Position numbers and translations under genes: made by a program. Source: an uncultured Opitutia bacterium (GTDB lineage Bacteria; Verrucomicrobiota; Verrucomicrobiia; Opitutales; UBA953). Taken from it: a DNA stretch of 64,000 nucleotides. The stretch's first letter is position 1. Every line of letters begins with the position of its first letter. Below the pieces are notes generated by a model, which was not told the DNA's origin, made no database searches, and was given only the letters and a program-made list of their open reading frames with translations. The stretch spans positions 186,001 to 250,000 of the forward strand of contig CAMFKE010000001.1 of NCBI GenBank assembly GCA_945957395.1. Reading direction: 5' to 3'. This document shows positions 33,337 to 43,016 of this stretch, piece after piece.

Positions 33337-34737
33337 TCAGAGCGAATGGATGGACATCTTGTCCACGGCCATCGCGGCCTCCTTGATGGACTCCGAGATG
33401 GTCGGGTGCGCGAAGCAGGTGCGCGCGATGTCCTCGGCGGAGCCTCCGTATTCCATGTGCGAGGCGACCGTCGCGATCATCTCGGAGGAGTTGCGGCACA
33501 CGATCTGCGCGCCGAGCACCTTGTCGGTCTTGGCGTCGGCGATGATCTTCACCACGCCGTCGGTGGCGTCGGAGGCGATGGCGCGGCCGTTGGCCATGAC
33601 ATTGAATTTGCCGACCTTCACGGTGAGTCCGCGCTTGGCGCAGTCGGACTCGGTGAGGCCCACGCAGGAGAGCTCGGGCTCGGTGTACACGACGCCCGGG
33701 ATGATGTCGTAGTTCACGTGGCCGTGCTTGCCGGCGATGTTTTCGACGCAGGCGACGCCCTCCTCCTCGGCCTTGTGGGCGAGCATGGGGCCGGCGATGA
33801 TGTCGCCGATGGCGTAAACGCCGGGCAGGTTGGTGGCGAAGTGCGCGTCGGTCGCGACGCGACCGCGCTCGTCGAGCTTCAGTCCGGCTTCGGCGGCGCC
33901 GAGGCCGGCGGTGTTGGGCTTGCGGCCGACGGCCACCAGGATCTTGTCGGCGGCGAACTCCACGGGCTTGCCGTTCTTCTCGGCCAGCAGCACGGCGCCT
34001 TCGCCGTCGAGGCGCGCACCGGTCACCTTCACGCCCAGTTCGAAATCGATGCCCTGTTTCTTGAAGGCGCGCTCGGCGACCTTCGACACATCCTGGTCGA
34101 ATCCGGGGCCGCCCACGGTGGTCATCATCTCGACCACGGTGACCTTGGAGCCCAGGCGGCTCCACACCGAGGCCATCTCAAGGCCGATGGCGCCGGCGCC
34201 CACGATGACGAGTCGCGCGGGCACGCTCTCGAGCGCAATGGCGTGGTCGGAGGAGATGACCTTGGCGCCGTCGTACTTGAGGAAGGGCAGCTCGACCACG
34301 GAGGAGCCGGTGGCGAGCAGGATGTTTTTCGTCTCCAGAATCTGCTTACCGTCGGCGGCTTCGACCTCGACCTTGCCGGGGCCGGCGAGGCGGCCGTGGC
34401 CCTGCACGAGCGTGATGCCGCGCTTCTCCACGAGGGTCTTCACGCCGGTGCGCAGGCGGTTCACCACCTCGCCCTTGTTCTTCATCATCGCGGCGACATC
34501 GAAGGTGAGCTTGTCGGCGCCGACCAGGCCGTGCTTGGCGCCGTGGCTGGCGGCATGGAAAAGCTCGGTGCTGTGCAGGAGGGCCTTGGAGGGGATGCAG
34601 CCCACATTCAGGCAGGTGCCGCCCAGGTGGGGCGATTTCTCGACGAGGGCGGTCTTGAGGCCGAGCTGGGCGGCCTTGATGGCGGCGACATAGCCGCCGG
34701 GGCCGGCGCCGAGGATGATGAGGTCGTATTGGGACAT
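33337..34737 (-). CDS. lpdA: Dihydrolipoyl dehydrogenase
   Basis: This flavoprotein is the E3 subunit of 2-oxoacid dehydrogenase or glycine-cleavage complexes. The 466-residue protein has the FAD motif [21 protein letters not shown], the redox disulfide [16 protein letters not shown], the NAD motif [39 protein letters not shown] and the C-terminal dimer-interface histidine-glutamate pair in [15 protein letters not shown]. The start [15 protein letters not shown] at 34737 is chosen over an upstream ATG at 34824. E1 and E2 genes are not in the window. Confidence 0.95.
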   Translation of the reverse strand: MSQYDLIILGAGPGGYVAAIKAAQLGLKTALVEKSPHLGGTCLNVGCIPSKALLHSTELFHAASHGAKHGLVGADKLTFDVAAMMKNKGEVVNRLRTGVKTLVEKRGITLVQGHGRLAGPGKVEVEAADGKQILETKNILLATGSSVVELPFLKYDGAKVISSDHAIALESVPARLVIVGAGAIGLEMASVWSRLGSKVTVVEMMTTVGGPGFDQDVSKVAERAFKKQGIDFELGVKVTGARLDGEGAVLLAEKNGKPVEFAADKILVAVGRKPNTAGLGAAEAGLKLDERGRVATDAHFATNLPGVYAIGDIIAGPMLAHKAEEEGVACVENIAGKHGHVNYDIIPGVVYTEPELSCVGLTESDCAKRGLTVKVGKFNVMANGRAIASDATDGVVKIIADAKTDKVLGAQIVCRNSSEMIATVASHMEYGGSAEDIARTCFAHPTISESIKEAAMAVDKMSIHSL

Positions 34738-34939
34738 GGTGGTGGGGCTTAAGTTGTTCGGGGGAGTCTTGGCCGGGGCCGTGGTGTGCGGAAGGTGATG
34801 AGCGCCAACTTCGCTCCTCGGCAAGGGGCAAGTGCCCTGCGCGTCGGCGCTCCTCCCCCGGGTTCGGCCGGATTGGAGAATTTTTTAAAAATGCGCTTGA
34901 ACGCGAGGAGGGAAAAGGCATCTGTTCGCGGCCTCGAAA

Positions 34940-35014
34940 GGCGCGGTAGCCAAGTGGTAAGGCCGGGGTCTGCAAAACCCCTATGCGTCGGTTCAATTCC
35001 GACCCGCGCCTCCA
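34940..35014 (+). tRNA. tRNA-Cys (GCA)
   Basis: A full cloverleaf can be drawn: acceptor GGCGCGG / CCGCGCC, D arm AGCCAAGTGGTAAGGC, anticodon stem GGGGT/ACCCC with loop CTGCAAA (anticodon GCA), T arm GTCGG TTCAATT CCGAC, discriminator T and an encoded CCA. U73 is the identity base of tRNA-Cys. A strong terminator follows at once. Confidence 0.97.
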
Positions 35015-35025
35015 ACCTTTCCCCG

Positions 35026-35058
35026 AAAAACCGGAAGCTCAAAGCTTCCGGTTTTTTT
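35026..35058 (+). terminator. Intrinsic terminator after tRNA-Cys
   Basis: A nearly perfect stem (ACCGGAAGCT / AGCTTCCGGT) with a 3-nt loop is flanked by A-run and T-run, 12 bp after the tRNA. Confidence 0.93.
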
Positions 35059-35108
35059 ACGACCGGGCCTTGCCGTCCGGCCGCGCGCGGCGCATCGTGC
35101 GCGGCCTC

Positions 35109-36164
35109 ATGCCCACGCTTCGCCGTTTCGCCCTTGGCCTCTGCCTGCCGTTGTCCCTTCCCGCCGCCATGCAGGCGGCGTCGGAGCCGGCGGCGCATCC
35201 CGCGGATTCCGCCGAACCTCAGGCCGAGGTAATTCCGGCGCGTGGCGTGCCCGCCTATGCGGACGCCTCCGCTGATTCCGCAGCGGACGGCGAGGAGCGC
35301 GAGGACACCGCGCCGGTCGCCCCGCCGGCTCCCGTGCGCCCGGCGAGGCTGTACCGTTTCGGCCTCACGCTGGTGACCCCGCTTTCCGGCGTGGTGGAGC
35401 AGCGCGTTCCGGTCTCGATGAAGGACGGCGCGAGCGGCCGCATGGGCGCCTGGAGCTACGGCGGCGACGTGTCGGTGCGCCGCATCACCGAGGACTTCGT
35501 GGCGTATGGTAATTTTGACTACAGGCGCACCGACTTCGCCTTCGACGGCGTCTCGGGCGGCGCGCCCTGGGCGGACACGGACCGGTATCGTTTCAACCTT
35601 CACGCCGAGGGGGCGATGACCGAGGGCTGGTGGTGGTACGCCAACGGAGGCGTGAGCGCCGCGGCCGAGGAGGGCGCCTCGCTTTCCGACGCCTTCACGG
35701 GCCGTCTCACGCTGGGCGCCAAACGCCTGTTCTCCGATGAGTTTTCGCTCTACATGGGCCTGAGCGCGGTCACGCGCATGGACGATTCACCGATCGTCAT
35801 CCCCATGTTGGGATTGGACTGGCGCAGCGGGCGATGGAGCCTGCGCACGGTCAACGGCGTGGTCGTCTCGTTTGACACTTTCGGCGACAAGAGCCTAGTT
35901 TGGGACATCTCCGCCCTGTATGACAGCACCCAGTTCCGCCTGCGTGACGAGCCCGGCACGGGGCGCTCCCGCTCGGTGGAATTCCAGGAGGTGCCGGTCG
36001 CGTTCGGCGTCACCAAGAGCATCGGCCGGTTCAGCTTCGTGCGCGCCTATGTCGCGTGCATCGCGTGGAGCGATTACCGCTTCCGCACCGAGGGCGAGGG
36101 TGCCGGCGACTTCCAGACTTCGCCCGGCGCCCTTTTCGGCCTGAACGCCGGCATCCGCTTCTGA
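35109..36164 (+). CDS. Outer-membrane beta-barrel protein (DUF6268-like)
   Basis: This 351-residue protein has a signal peptide (FALGLCLPLSLPAAMQAA), an Ala/Pro/Glu-rich spacer to about residue 78, and then a domain of alternating amphipathic strands (FGLTLVTPLSG, YGGDVSVRRITEDFVAYGNFDYRR, RFNLHAEGAMTEGWWWYANGGV) ending in a terminal phenylalanine (NAGIRF), the usual barrel-assembly signal. The fold resembles the DUF6268 outer-membrane family; the function is unknown. The frame is open upstream through the tRNA region, but MPTLRRFALG at 35109 begins the signal peptide. Confidence 0.72.
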   Translation: MPTLRRFALGLCLPLSLPAAMQAASEPAAHPADSAEPQAEVIPARGVPAYADASADSAADGEEREDTAPVAPPAPVRPARLYRFGLTLVTPLSGVVEQRVPVSMKDGASGRMGAWSYGGDVSVRRITEDFVAYGNFDYRRTDFAFDGVSGGAPWADTDRYRFNLHAEGAMTEGWWWYANGGVSAAAEEGASLSDAFTGRLTLGAKRLFSDEFSLYMGLSAVTRMDDSPIVIPMLGLDWRSGRWSLRTVNGVVVSFDTFGDKSLVWDISALYDSTQFRLRDEPGTGRSRSVEFQEVPVAFGVTKSIGRFSFVRAYVACIAWSDYRFRTEGEGAGDFQTSPGALFGLNAGIRF

Positions 36165-36204
36165 GCCCCCGAGCCTCTCCCGGGAGTGGCTTTCGGGCCG
36201 AGGC

Positions 36205-37653
36205 TCACTTGCCGTCGCGCCCGCCGCGCTCGCGGCCCAGTAGGGCGAGTGGCGAAAGTCGGCGAGGGGCGAGGAAAGCGCCCGCGGCGGAGGCCAGCGC
36301 CATGGCCTCGGCGAGCACATCGGCGTACACCGCGCTGCGCTCGTGCTCGGCGGGCGCCGGCACGCGCTCCAGCCGGCGCATGGCGTAAAAGCCGACCAGG
36401 ATGGCCAGCGTGATCACGGCGGTCAGTCCGCTGACCGGGAGGTGCGGGTGCGCCATGCCGGCGAATCGCCCCTTGCCGTCGAGGAAGTCCGACAGCAGTC
36501 CGCCGAGCGCGGGGCTGGTGGCGGAGGCGGCGCCGATGACCAGCGAGTTGCACGCCACATAGGCGGCTGCCTTGCCCCGCGGGGCGAACTTCAGGCCCGT
36601 GTTGGTCACGCCCAACTGCATGCCGGAAAAGGCGATGCCGCACAGGAAGAACGCCGCTATCGCCACCGGCGCGCCCAGCGCCGCCGGAGCGAGTTCGGCG
36701 GCGGGCCACAGCGCCAGCCCCAGCAAATACAGCGGCAGCGCGGCGGTCAGCAGCGCGCGGTCGTCGCGGCGCACGGCGATGCGCCCCCAGAGTCGGAAGA
36801 ACAGGGCGTTGAGCAGGAGGCCGGCCATGCTCAGCGCCATCACGGTGGACAGCGGCATGGCGAAGCGCGCCAGAAGGAGTTTGGGCAGGAACTGCCAGGT
36901 CATGCCGAAGAGCGCGCCCCAGCCGGCGTTGAACGCCAGAAGGCGCACGAACGCCTTGTCCGCCAACGGTTCGCGCAGCAGGGAAAGCAGGGGCGTGTGA
37001 GGCCTTTCCGGCTGCACCGGTTCGGGGGCGCAGGCGATGAACCAGGAACTGGCCAGCCCGAACGCGCCGCCAATGGCGAAGCATATCGAGAGCAGGTTCA
37101 GCCGCGCCTCCGCGGGCGCCGTGGCGCCCGGCAGCACGAACCACACCGCCAGCAGCGTGAGCGCGCCGGCCGTCGTGCTCAGCGCGAGCCGTCGCCCGAA
37201 GTAGCCGCTGATGCGCTGTTCGGGCACCAGGTCGCGTATCCACGCGCTGATCGCGCATCCGGCGACATAGGTGCCCAGGTGATACCAGAATTGCACGGCC
37301 ACCAGCAGCATCGCCGCCGTCGCCTTGTCCTGCATCGACGCGATGAACGGCAGCGCGAACCAGCCCAGCCGGCCGGTCGTCGCCGCGATCACCGTGATGG
37401 CGCGCCGGTTGCGCAGCCTTTCCACCAGCGCGATGGTCGGCACCTGGATGAGCTGGCACAGCGGCGGCGTCGCCACGAGCAGGCCGATCAGCGTGTCGCT
37501 GTCCGGCGCCAGCCCGCGCGCGAAGTCCGTCAGGATGACGCCCGAGGTCAGCACCGTCATCATCTGGAAGAAGATGGTGTCGAACATGAGCAGGCGCATC
37601 CCGCGCTGCACCTGGGCGTCGTCGAGGCGGGGGGATTGTGGGAAGAAACGCAT
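36205..37653 (-). CDS. MFS transporter
   Basis: This 482-residue membrane protein has about twelve hydrophobic segments and a basic cytoplasmic loop (VERLRNRR after the second/third helix), the layout of the major facilitator superfamily. An internal loop reads APEPVQPERPHTP between the two six-helix halves. The C-terminus is soluble (RRLSPLALLGRERGGRDGK). The substrate cannot be predicted. The start MRFFPQSPRLDD at 37653 is chosen because the upstream extension is Arg/Pro-rich non-coding sequence. It is convergent with the barrel gene with no clear terminator in the 40-bp gap. Confidence 0.82.
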   Translation of the reverse strand: MRFFPQSPRLDDAQVQRGMRLLMFDTIFFQMMTVLTSGVILTDFARGLAPDSDTLIGLLVATPPLCQLIQVPTIALVERLRNRRAITVIAATTGRLGWFALPFIASMQDKATAAMLLVAVQFWYHLGTYVAGCAISAWIRDLVPEQRISGYFGRRLALSTTAGALTLLAVWFVLPGATAPAEARLNLLSICFAIGGAFGLASSWFIACAPEPVQPERPHTPLLSLLREPLADKAFVRLLAFNAGWGALFGMTWQFLPKLLLARFAMPLSTVMALSMAGLLLNALFFRLWGRIAVRRDDRALLTAALPLYLLGLALWPAAELAPAALGAPVAIAAFFLCGIAFSGMQLGVTNTGLKFAPRGKAAAYVACNSLVIGAASATSPALGGLLSDFLDGKGRFAGMAHPHLPVSGLTAVITLAILVGFYAMRRLERVPAPAEHERSAVYADVLAEAMALASAAGAFLAPRRLSPLALLGRERGGRDGK

Positions 37654-37868
37654 GCGTGCCGGGACGGGCCGTCGTCGGTGCGCGCGACCCTGTTCGTGGG
37701 GGACGACTTGGAAAGTGAAAACACGGCGCGACGCCGGTGTAAAAGCCGTGGGGCGGGAGGGCTTTGCCGTTGCGGGTCGCGGGTGAACATCAAGGCTCGC
37801 GCGCCGTGGCGGCGAAACCGAAACACGGTTGTCCCCGGTCACGAAAATCACGCCAACTCCCCACCAAG

Positions 37869-39404
37869 ATGTCCGTCAAAAAGACCTATGTTCTCGATAC
37901 CAACGTCCTGCTTCACGACGCGGACTCCATCTACAAATTCGAGGACAATACGGTGGCTTTGCCGGTCGAGGTGCTTTCGGAACTGGACCGGAAGAAGACG
38001 GCGCCGGGGCAGGTGGGCGCGAACGCGCGCCGCGTGAACCGCGAGCTGCGAGCGCTTTTTGAGAACCGCGAGTTGTCCGAGGTGCTGGAGGGCGGCGCCG
38101 ATCACCCGAGCGCGCTGGTGGCGGCGCTGGAACACGGCGGCACGCTCAAGGTGGTGATCAACGAATACCTGGTGAAGCACCACTTCACCTCCGAGGATTT
38201 CGAGCGGCTGCACGCCACGCTGCTCAACATCGACGAGCCCGACCACCGGATCATCGCCAGCTGCCTTTACCTGCGCGGCACCTGTCAGTGCCCGGTCATC
38301 CTGGTGACCAAGGACGCCTGCATGGCGCTGAAGGCCAAGGCGCTGGGCTTGGAGGTTCAGGATTACCGCAACGACCGAGTGGAGTCCGACGAGGTCGAGG
38401 ACGACTACGCGAGCGTGCAGCTGAGCATGCCGGCGCGCAAGGAGTTCGCGCAGGAGGGGCGTCTGCGTCTGGACAGCCTGACGAACGGGGACCTGTACAT
38501 GAACGAATATGTCATCCTGACGACGCCCGACGGCTGGAAGGAGCCGGCGCGATTCGTGGGGGAAAACACTTTCGTGGCGCTGCCGCTTTACCGTGAATAT
38601 TCGAGCGCCGAGCCGGGCGCGCGCAAGGGGCTGCAACTGCCCAAGGGCATGCGCGTGGTGCCCAAGAATTTCGAGCAGTGGGTGTTTTTGGACGCGCTGC
38701 TCAATCCGGACATCAAGCTCGTCACCTGCTTCGGTCGCGCCGGCACCGGCAAGACCTTCCTGTCCATAGCCGCCGCGCTCACCCAGGTGCTCAGCGACCA
38801 CACGCTGTACAAGAAGCTCTACATCTCGCGCCCGGTGGTGCAGGTGGGCAAGGACCTCGGCTTCCTGCCGGGAGACAAGGACGAGAAGTTGGCGCCGTAC
38901 ATCCAGCCGTACTTCGACAACCTCGAGGTGCTGTTCTCCCCGCGCAACGGGCGCGAGGACGACCATGCCAACTACGACGGCAACATGAAGAAGCAGCATA
39001 AGAAGAGCCCGGCGGAACGCGCCAAGGTGTTTGGCGGCGCGCATGTGGTGGGCGGTCCCTCCTCGCGCAAGCCGTACCAGTGGCTGATGGATTCGGGCTT
39101 CGTGGACATCGAGGCGATGACCTACATCCGCGGCCGCTCCATCTCCCGCTCCTTCTTCATCGTGGACGAGGCTCAAAACATGACGCCGCACGAGGCCAAG
39201 ACCGTGATCACGCGCATGGCGGAGGGCAGTAAGCTCGTGCTCATCGGCGATTTGGACCAGGTGGATACGCCGTACTTGGACAGCCGTTCGAACGGCCTCA
39301 TTCACACGCATGAGCGCATGAAGGGCCACGCCATCTCGGCGCATGTGCGTCTCATACAGGGCGTTCGCAGCGAACTTTCCGAACTTGCCTCGCATTGCAT
39401 GTGA
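37869..39404 (+). CDS. PIN-PhoH fusion ATPase (PhoH2-type)
   Basis: The 511-residue protein joins an N-terminal PIN-type nuclease domain (YVLDTNVLLHDADSIYKF, with further acidic residues in DEPDHRIIA and VTKDACM) to a C-terminal PhoH ATPase/helicase (CFGRAGTGKTFLSIAAAL Walker A; SFFIVDEAQNMTP Walker B; LIGDLDQVD). PhoH2 proteins of this layout are sequence-directed RNA helicase-ribonucleases in mycobacteria. Here there is no adjacent PhoAT-like antitoxin gene; the divergent gene is the MFS transporter. The start at 37869 directly precedes the PIN domain. Confidence 0.92.
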   Translation: MSVKKTYVLDTNVLLHDADSIYKFEDNTVALPVEVLSELDRKKTAPGQVGANARRVNRELRALFENRELSEVLEGGADHPSALVAALEHGGTLKVVINEYLVKHHFTSEDFERLHATLLNIDEPDHRIIASCLYLRGTCQCPVILVTKDACMALKAKALGLEVQDYRNDRVESDEVEDDYASVQLSMPARKEFAQEGRLRLDSLTNGDLYMNEYVILTTPDGWKEPARFVGENTFVALPLYREYSSAEPGARKGLQLPKGMRVVPKNFEQWVFLDALLNPDIKLVTCFGRAGTGKTFLSIAAALTQVLSDHTLYKKLYISRPVVQVGKDLGFLPGDKDEKLAPYIQPYFDNLEVLFSPRNGREDDHANYDGNMKKQHKKSPAERAKVFGGAHVVGGPSSRKPYQWLMDSGFVDIEAMTYIRGRSISRSFFIVDEAQNMTPHEAKTVITRMAEGSKLVLIGDLDQVDTPYLDSRSNGLIHTHERMKGHAISAHVRLIQGVRSELSELASHCM

Positions 39405-39751
39405 GGCGGGGCCGCGCGGCCTCGTCGACCCGGAGCGGCGGTTTTCACCGCCGCTCTTTTTTTTTGAGGGGGAGGCGTGTCGCCGTCAGGTTGATCCGGC
39501 GACAGATTGGGTGCGCAGTCGCGCAAGATCGCAGAGCGACCGGGCCGGAATGTAGGCGTGGGCTTCAAGCCCGGGTTGACCGGCGTCGTTTGTTGGCGCG
39601 TCGCGTCGGCGGCGCTTGAGAGACGAGGGGCGCCACGATGCATACCCGGTTTCTCCGGCGTCGCTCACGCGAGGTGCGTAGGCGAGCCATTGTCGGGAAA
39701 AAAGGCGCAGAATGTTGTGTCCTTTGTGGATTCCCCCTGAAATGGTGCGTT
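39405..39751. other. 347-bp gap holding the phoH terminator and the DEAD-helicase leader
   Basis: After the terminator at 39433 the rest has no convincing ORF or RNA gene. A small stem (GGGCTT/AAGCCC) near 39560 and a T-rich stretch before the helicase ATG are the only structures seen. Confidence 0.5.
39433..39466 (+). terminator. Intrinsic terminator after the PIN-PhoH gene
   Basis: A 10-bp stem (GAGCGGCGGT / ACCGCCGCTC) with a TTTC loop is followed by nine or more T residues. Confidence 0.93.
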
Positions 39752-41092
39752 ATGGAAAACACGCTTTTTACAGATCTGGGCATTTCCGAAGAGGTGCTTA
39801 AGGCGATCGCCGACATGGGCTTCGAGAAGCCCTCGCCCATCCAGTCCGCCGCTTTGCCGGCGTTGCTGGCGGGACGCGACCTCGTCGGCCAGTCGGCCAC
39901 GGGTTCGGGCAAGACCGCCGCCTTTGCCATCCCCGCCATCGACGCGGTGGATGTCGCGGTGCGCAAGCCGCAGGTGCTCGTGCTGTGCCCGACGCGCGAA
40001 CTCGCGTTGCAGGTGTTCGAGGAGTTCGGCAAGCTCTCCAAGTACAAGAAGGGCGTGCGCGGCGCGGTCATCTACGGCGGCGAGCCCTACGGCCGCCAGT
40101 TCCGCGACCTCGAGGCCGGCGCTCAGATCGTGGTGGGCACTCCCGGTCGCGTGATCGACCACCTGGAGCGAGGCAGCCTGGCGCTGGACGGCATCAAGAC
40201 GGTCATCCTCGACGAGGCCGACCGCATGCTGGACATGGGCTTCCGCGACGACATCGAGCGCATCCTGGAAGGCGCGCCCGAGGAGCGTCAGAGCGTGTTC
40301 TTCTCGGCCACCCTGCCCAAGCCCATTCAGGAGCTCATCAAGCGTTCCTGCAACGAGCCGGCGCATATCAAGATCCTGCCCCCCAAGGGCGAGGCGGGCA
40401 AAAACATCGAGCAGTTCGTGGTGGACTGCGACCGCGGCGCGAAGGCTTCGGCCATGCTGCGTCTCATCTCGTTCAACCGTTATCGCCGCGGCATCATCTT
40501 CTGCTCCACCAAGATCATGGTGGATGAGCTTTCCGAATCGCTCACCGAGCACGGCATCCCGTGCGACCGCCTGCACGGCGACATTCGCCAGCGCGACCGC
40601 GACCGCATCATGCGCCAGTTCCGCGAAGGCGCCTTCGAGTTCCTCGTCGCCACCGACGTGGCCGCGCGCGGCCTCGATGTGGACGACCTGGAGGTGGTGT
40701 TCAACTACGACGTGCCCAACGACGCCGAGGACTACACGCACCGCATCGGCCGCGTGGGCCGCGCCGGACGAACCGGCACCGCCTACACCTTCTTCAGCTC
40801 CAAGGGGGAGCGCTTCCACATGGAGCGCATCGCCTCGCACACGCGCTTCGCCATGACGCGCGCCCGCATCCCGTCCAAGGACGAGGTGGACAAGCAGCGT
40901 CAGGAGGCTTTCGCCACGGACGTGCTCGCCCTCATCGCTTCCGGCAAGTTCAAGAAGAAGGAGGCCGTCGCCGCCAAACTGCTGGAGTCGGGCCTGTCTC
41001 CCTCCGATGTGATTTCCGCCGTCATCCACTTCTACGAACACGGCGGCGTCGATGCCGAGCAGCCCGTGCCCGTCGCGCACCATCAGGTGTGA
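39752..41092 (+). CDS. DEAD-box ATP-dependent RNA helicase
   Basis: The 446-residue protein has all helicase motifs in order: Q motif (FEKPSPIQSAALPALL), motif I SATGSGKT, Ia PTRELALQ, Ib TPGR, II DEAD (ILDEADRMLDMGF), III SAT, then IIFCSTK, ATDVAARGLDVDD and HRIGRVGRAGRTG. A helical C-terminal part (about 385-430) follows. Family members unwind structured RNA in ribosome assembly or decay. The start at 39752 directly precedes the Q motif. Confidence 0.94.
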   Translation: MENTLFTDLGISEEVLKAIADMGFEKPSPIQSAALPALLAGRDLVGQSATGSGKTAAFAIPAIDAVDVAVRKPQVLVLCPTRELALQVFEEFGKLSKYKKGVRGAVIYGGEPYGRQFRDLEAGAQIVVGTPGRVIDHLERGSLALDGIKTVILDEADRMLDMGFRDDIERILEGAPEERQSVFFSATLPKPIQELIKRSCNEPAHIKILPPKGEAGKNIEQFVVDCDRGAKASAMLRLISFNRYRRGIIFCSTKIMVDELSESLTEHGIPCDRLHGDIRQRDRDRIMRQFREGAFEFLVATDVAARGLDVDDLEVVFNYDVPNDAEDYTHRIGRVGRAGRTGTAYTFFSSKGERFHMERIASHTRFAMTRARIPSKDEVDKQRQEAFATDVLALIASGKFKKKEAVAAKLLESGLSPSDVISAVIHFYEHGGVDAEQPVPVAHHQV

Positions 41093-41117
41093 GTGTGCCG
41101 GTCGATAAGGCCTGCCC

Positions 41118-41166
41118 AAAAGCGAAGAAGGAAGAAGTGCCTGCACTTCTTCCTTCTTTGCTTTTA
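41118..41166. terminator. Bidirectional terminator after the DEAD helicase
   Basis: Arms of more than 20 bp (AAAGCGAAGAAGGAAGAAGT... and its complement) meet at a tiny loop and are flanked by A and T runs. It separates convergent genes. Confidence 0.93.
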
Positions 41167-41179
41167 CGGGCCGGGCGGC

Positions 41180-41497
41180 TCAGGCGATTCTTTCGCCGTT
41201 CTCGTAGTAGTCGGATTTCGAGACGGGGATGAACATGACGACGGCCGCGGTCTCGCCGGCGGCGCGCGTGGCTTCATGAATCGCCCGTGCCGCCGCGTCC
41301 TGCACGGACTGGTCGCGCGCGAACCAGACGACTTCGACCGTCGGCAGAGCCGGTTTTGTGAGGAATCGCGTGTGCACGCACTCCGCGCTGAACCAGTCTT
41401 CGGGGCAGCCGATGATCTTCGAGAGTTCGGGCAGGAGCGCGGCGGTCGCCGCCTCGGTTTTGGCCTCGTCGAAACCGCGGAATCGCAGGTGTGGCAT
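41180..41497 (-). CDS. DUF1904 family protein
   Basis: The 105-residue protein begins MPHLRFRGFDEAKTEAATAALLPELSKIIGC and contains DWFSAECVHTRFL and EVVWFARDQSVQDAAARAI, matching the tautomerase-like DUF1904 family. The second residue is proline, as in tautomerases where Pro-1 acts after Met removal. It lies 8 bp downstream of the GntR gene, so the two are very likely one operon. The substrate is unknown. Confidence 0.8.
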   Translation of the reverse strand: MPHLRFRGFDEAKTEAATAALLPELSKIIGCPEDWFSAECVHTRFLTKPALPTVEVVWFARDQSVQDAAARAIHEATRAAGETAAVVMFIPVSKSDYYENGERIA

Positions 41498-41505
41498 GGC
41501 GTCGG

Positions 41506-42600
41506 TCAGTCCTGCGAGTCTTGGGGGACGGCGCCAATCGTGCCGCCCTTCACATACTCGGGCATGAGGCTGCGCGTCTCTTCCGGCTCCGCCAGGTGTT
41601 TGGTGGTGCGAAGGATCAGGCGCATGACCAGCGACACATACCGCTGCGTGTCGCGCCGGTAGTGGTTCACGGGGGGCACGACCATGTTCAGCGCCGGGTC
41701 GTCGCTGAGCGTGATGACCGAGAGCCGCTCGGGGATTTTCCAGCCATGGCCGAGGCCGAGTCGCGTGAGCAGGGCGATGGTCGTCTTCGGCCAGGCCAGG
41801 ATGGCGGCCGACGGGCATTTGGCGGTCTGTACGAAGCGTCGGTCGATCCATTCCGCAAGGCTGTCAAAGTCCACGGGGTGGCGCATGATCGTCGCGTCAT
41901 TGCCGCCTGATTCCAGGAATCCGGCGATCATGGCGCGGTGTCCGGGCAGGTCGATGTCCGGGAGTATCAGCGCGATGCGCTCCGGGGTGTGGCCGAGCTT
42001 GGACAGCTGCGTGACCGCGTGGCGCACCGTGGGTTTGAAATCGGTGTCGATGCCGGGCAGTTCGACGCCGAAGGCCGGCGTGCCCAGGATGATGGTCGGC
42101 AGCTTCTTGCGCCAGAACCACTCCTGCACCCCGGGGGGCGCCTGATGCAGCAGCCAGGCGTCCGCGGGGTCGTTGGAGACGAGGCGGTCCAGCCCGCGGT
42201 CGGGGTCGGCATGCAGGAAGGCGTGGCAGGCCTTGTGTTCCAGATGCAGCCCGCGCTCCTCCAGCTGCGTGCGAAGCAGGTCGATGGCCAGGAGCGTTGC
42301 GGGGGTCAGCTCGTGCAGAGGGCTCTTGGAAAGCAGAACGACGCGGCCGGTCGAGCGAGACGGGGCGGACTCGGTCGGCACGCTCATGATGCGGGTGCGG
42401 CGGCCCTGCTCGATGCGGATGTGCCCCTGCTTGGTGAGGATGCCCAGCGCCACGCGAAGGGTGGGTCGGCTTACGCCCAGAAGCTCGGCCAGACGGCGTT
42501 CCCCGGGGAGGAATTCTCCAAAGCGTCCTTCGCGCATCGCTTCGAGGAGCGCGGTTTCCACATTTTCGGCCAGGTAGCGGCGGGGGAGCAGCGGTTTCAT
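41506..42600 (-). CDS. GntR-type regulator with LacI-like sensor domain
   Basis: The 364-residue protein has an N-terminal winged helix (ENVETALLEAMREGRFGEFLPGERRLAELLGVSRPTLRVALGILTKQGHI), then a periplasmic-binding-protein-like domain (AWLLHQAPPGVQEWFWRKKLPTIILG, ERIALILPDIDLPGHRAMIAGFLES, AILAWPKTTIALLTRLG, LSVITLSDDPALNM). This architecture is common among sugar-responsive regulators of Verrucomicrobiota. It is followed by the DUF1904 gene. Repeated ACCGG-containing sequence just upstream may be its own operator. No sugar-uptake genes lie nearby. Confidence 0.87.
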   Translation of the reverse strand: MKPLLPRRYLAENVETALLEAMREGRFGEFLPGERRLAELLGVSRPTLRVALGILTKQGHIRIEQGRRTRIMSVPTESAPSRSTGRVVLLSKSPLHELTPATLLAIDLLRTQLEERGLHLEHKACHAFLHADPDRGLDRLVSNDPADAWLLHQAPPGVQEWFWRKKLPTIILGTPAFGVELPGIDTDFKPTVRHAVTQLSKLGHTPERIALILPDIDLPGHRAMIAGFLESGGNDATIMRHPVDFDSLAEWIDRRFVQTAKCPSAAILAWPKTTIALLTRLGLGHGWKIPERLSVITLSDDPALNMVVPPVNHYRRDTQRYVSLVMRLILRTTKHLAEPEETRSLMPEYVKGGTIGAVPQDSQD

Positions 42601-43016
42601 GACGGCTTTTTACCGGTCAAACCGGGGTTTCGCAATTCTTGTCGGGCCTGTCATTCCTGTTTACCGGGGTTTTTCTTAAAGATGCCTCTTCTACGCTTGT
42701 TTTAGTGGCGCCATGGCCTCGTTTTGGCGGCCTGTTTTTTGGGAAAGCAGGGTGTTTTTTTACCACCCGGGGACGCCCCTCGGCACGCGGCACGCGGCAG
42801 GCGCCGGTTGCCGGTGTTGGCCGGAGCGCAAGGGGGCTTCGAGTCGCGTATCCGGAAAACGCCTTACAGCGCATGGCGCCCAAAGGGGGGCGCTCGCCGT
42901 GTTGCCGCGCTCCGGGGTGTTTTCTCGCGAAAGAGGGGCGCTCGACCGTGTTTCCGCTCCGCGCTTGCCCTTGCGTCGCAGGCTCGTATCGCCCTTGGCC
43001 TTCAGTCTCCAAAGTC
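42601..43016. promoter_or_regulatory. 416-bp divergent regulatory region between the GntR gene and glnS
   Basis: Near the regulator start, two copies of a TTTACCGG-GGTTT element occur: TTTTTACCGGTCAAACCGGGGTTT at about 42607-42630 and TTTACCGGGGTTTTT at about 42660-42674. The first is internally palindromic (ACCGGT, and ACCGG repeated). These could be operators. The rest has an open frame in phase with glnS (from 42639), but it is Arg/Gly-rich and lacks family similarity. Confidence 0.45.

Noticed and set aside
42639-43016. N-terminal extension of glnS by 126 codons
   Set aside because: The extension is Arg/Gly-rich and unconserved; the synthetase N-terminus aligns at 43017.
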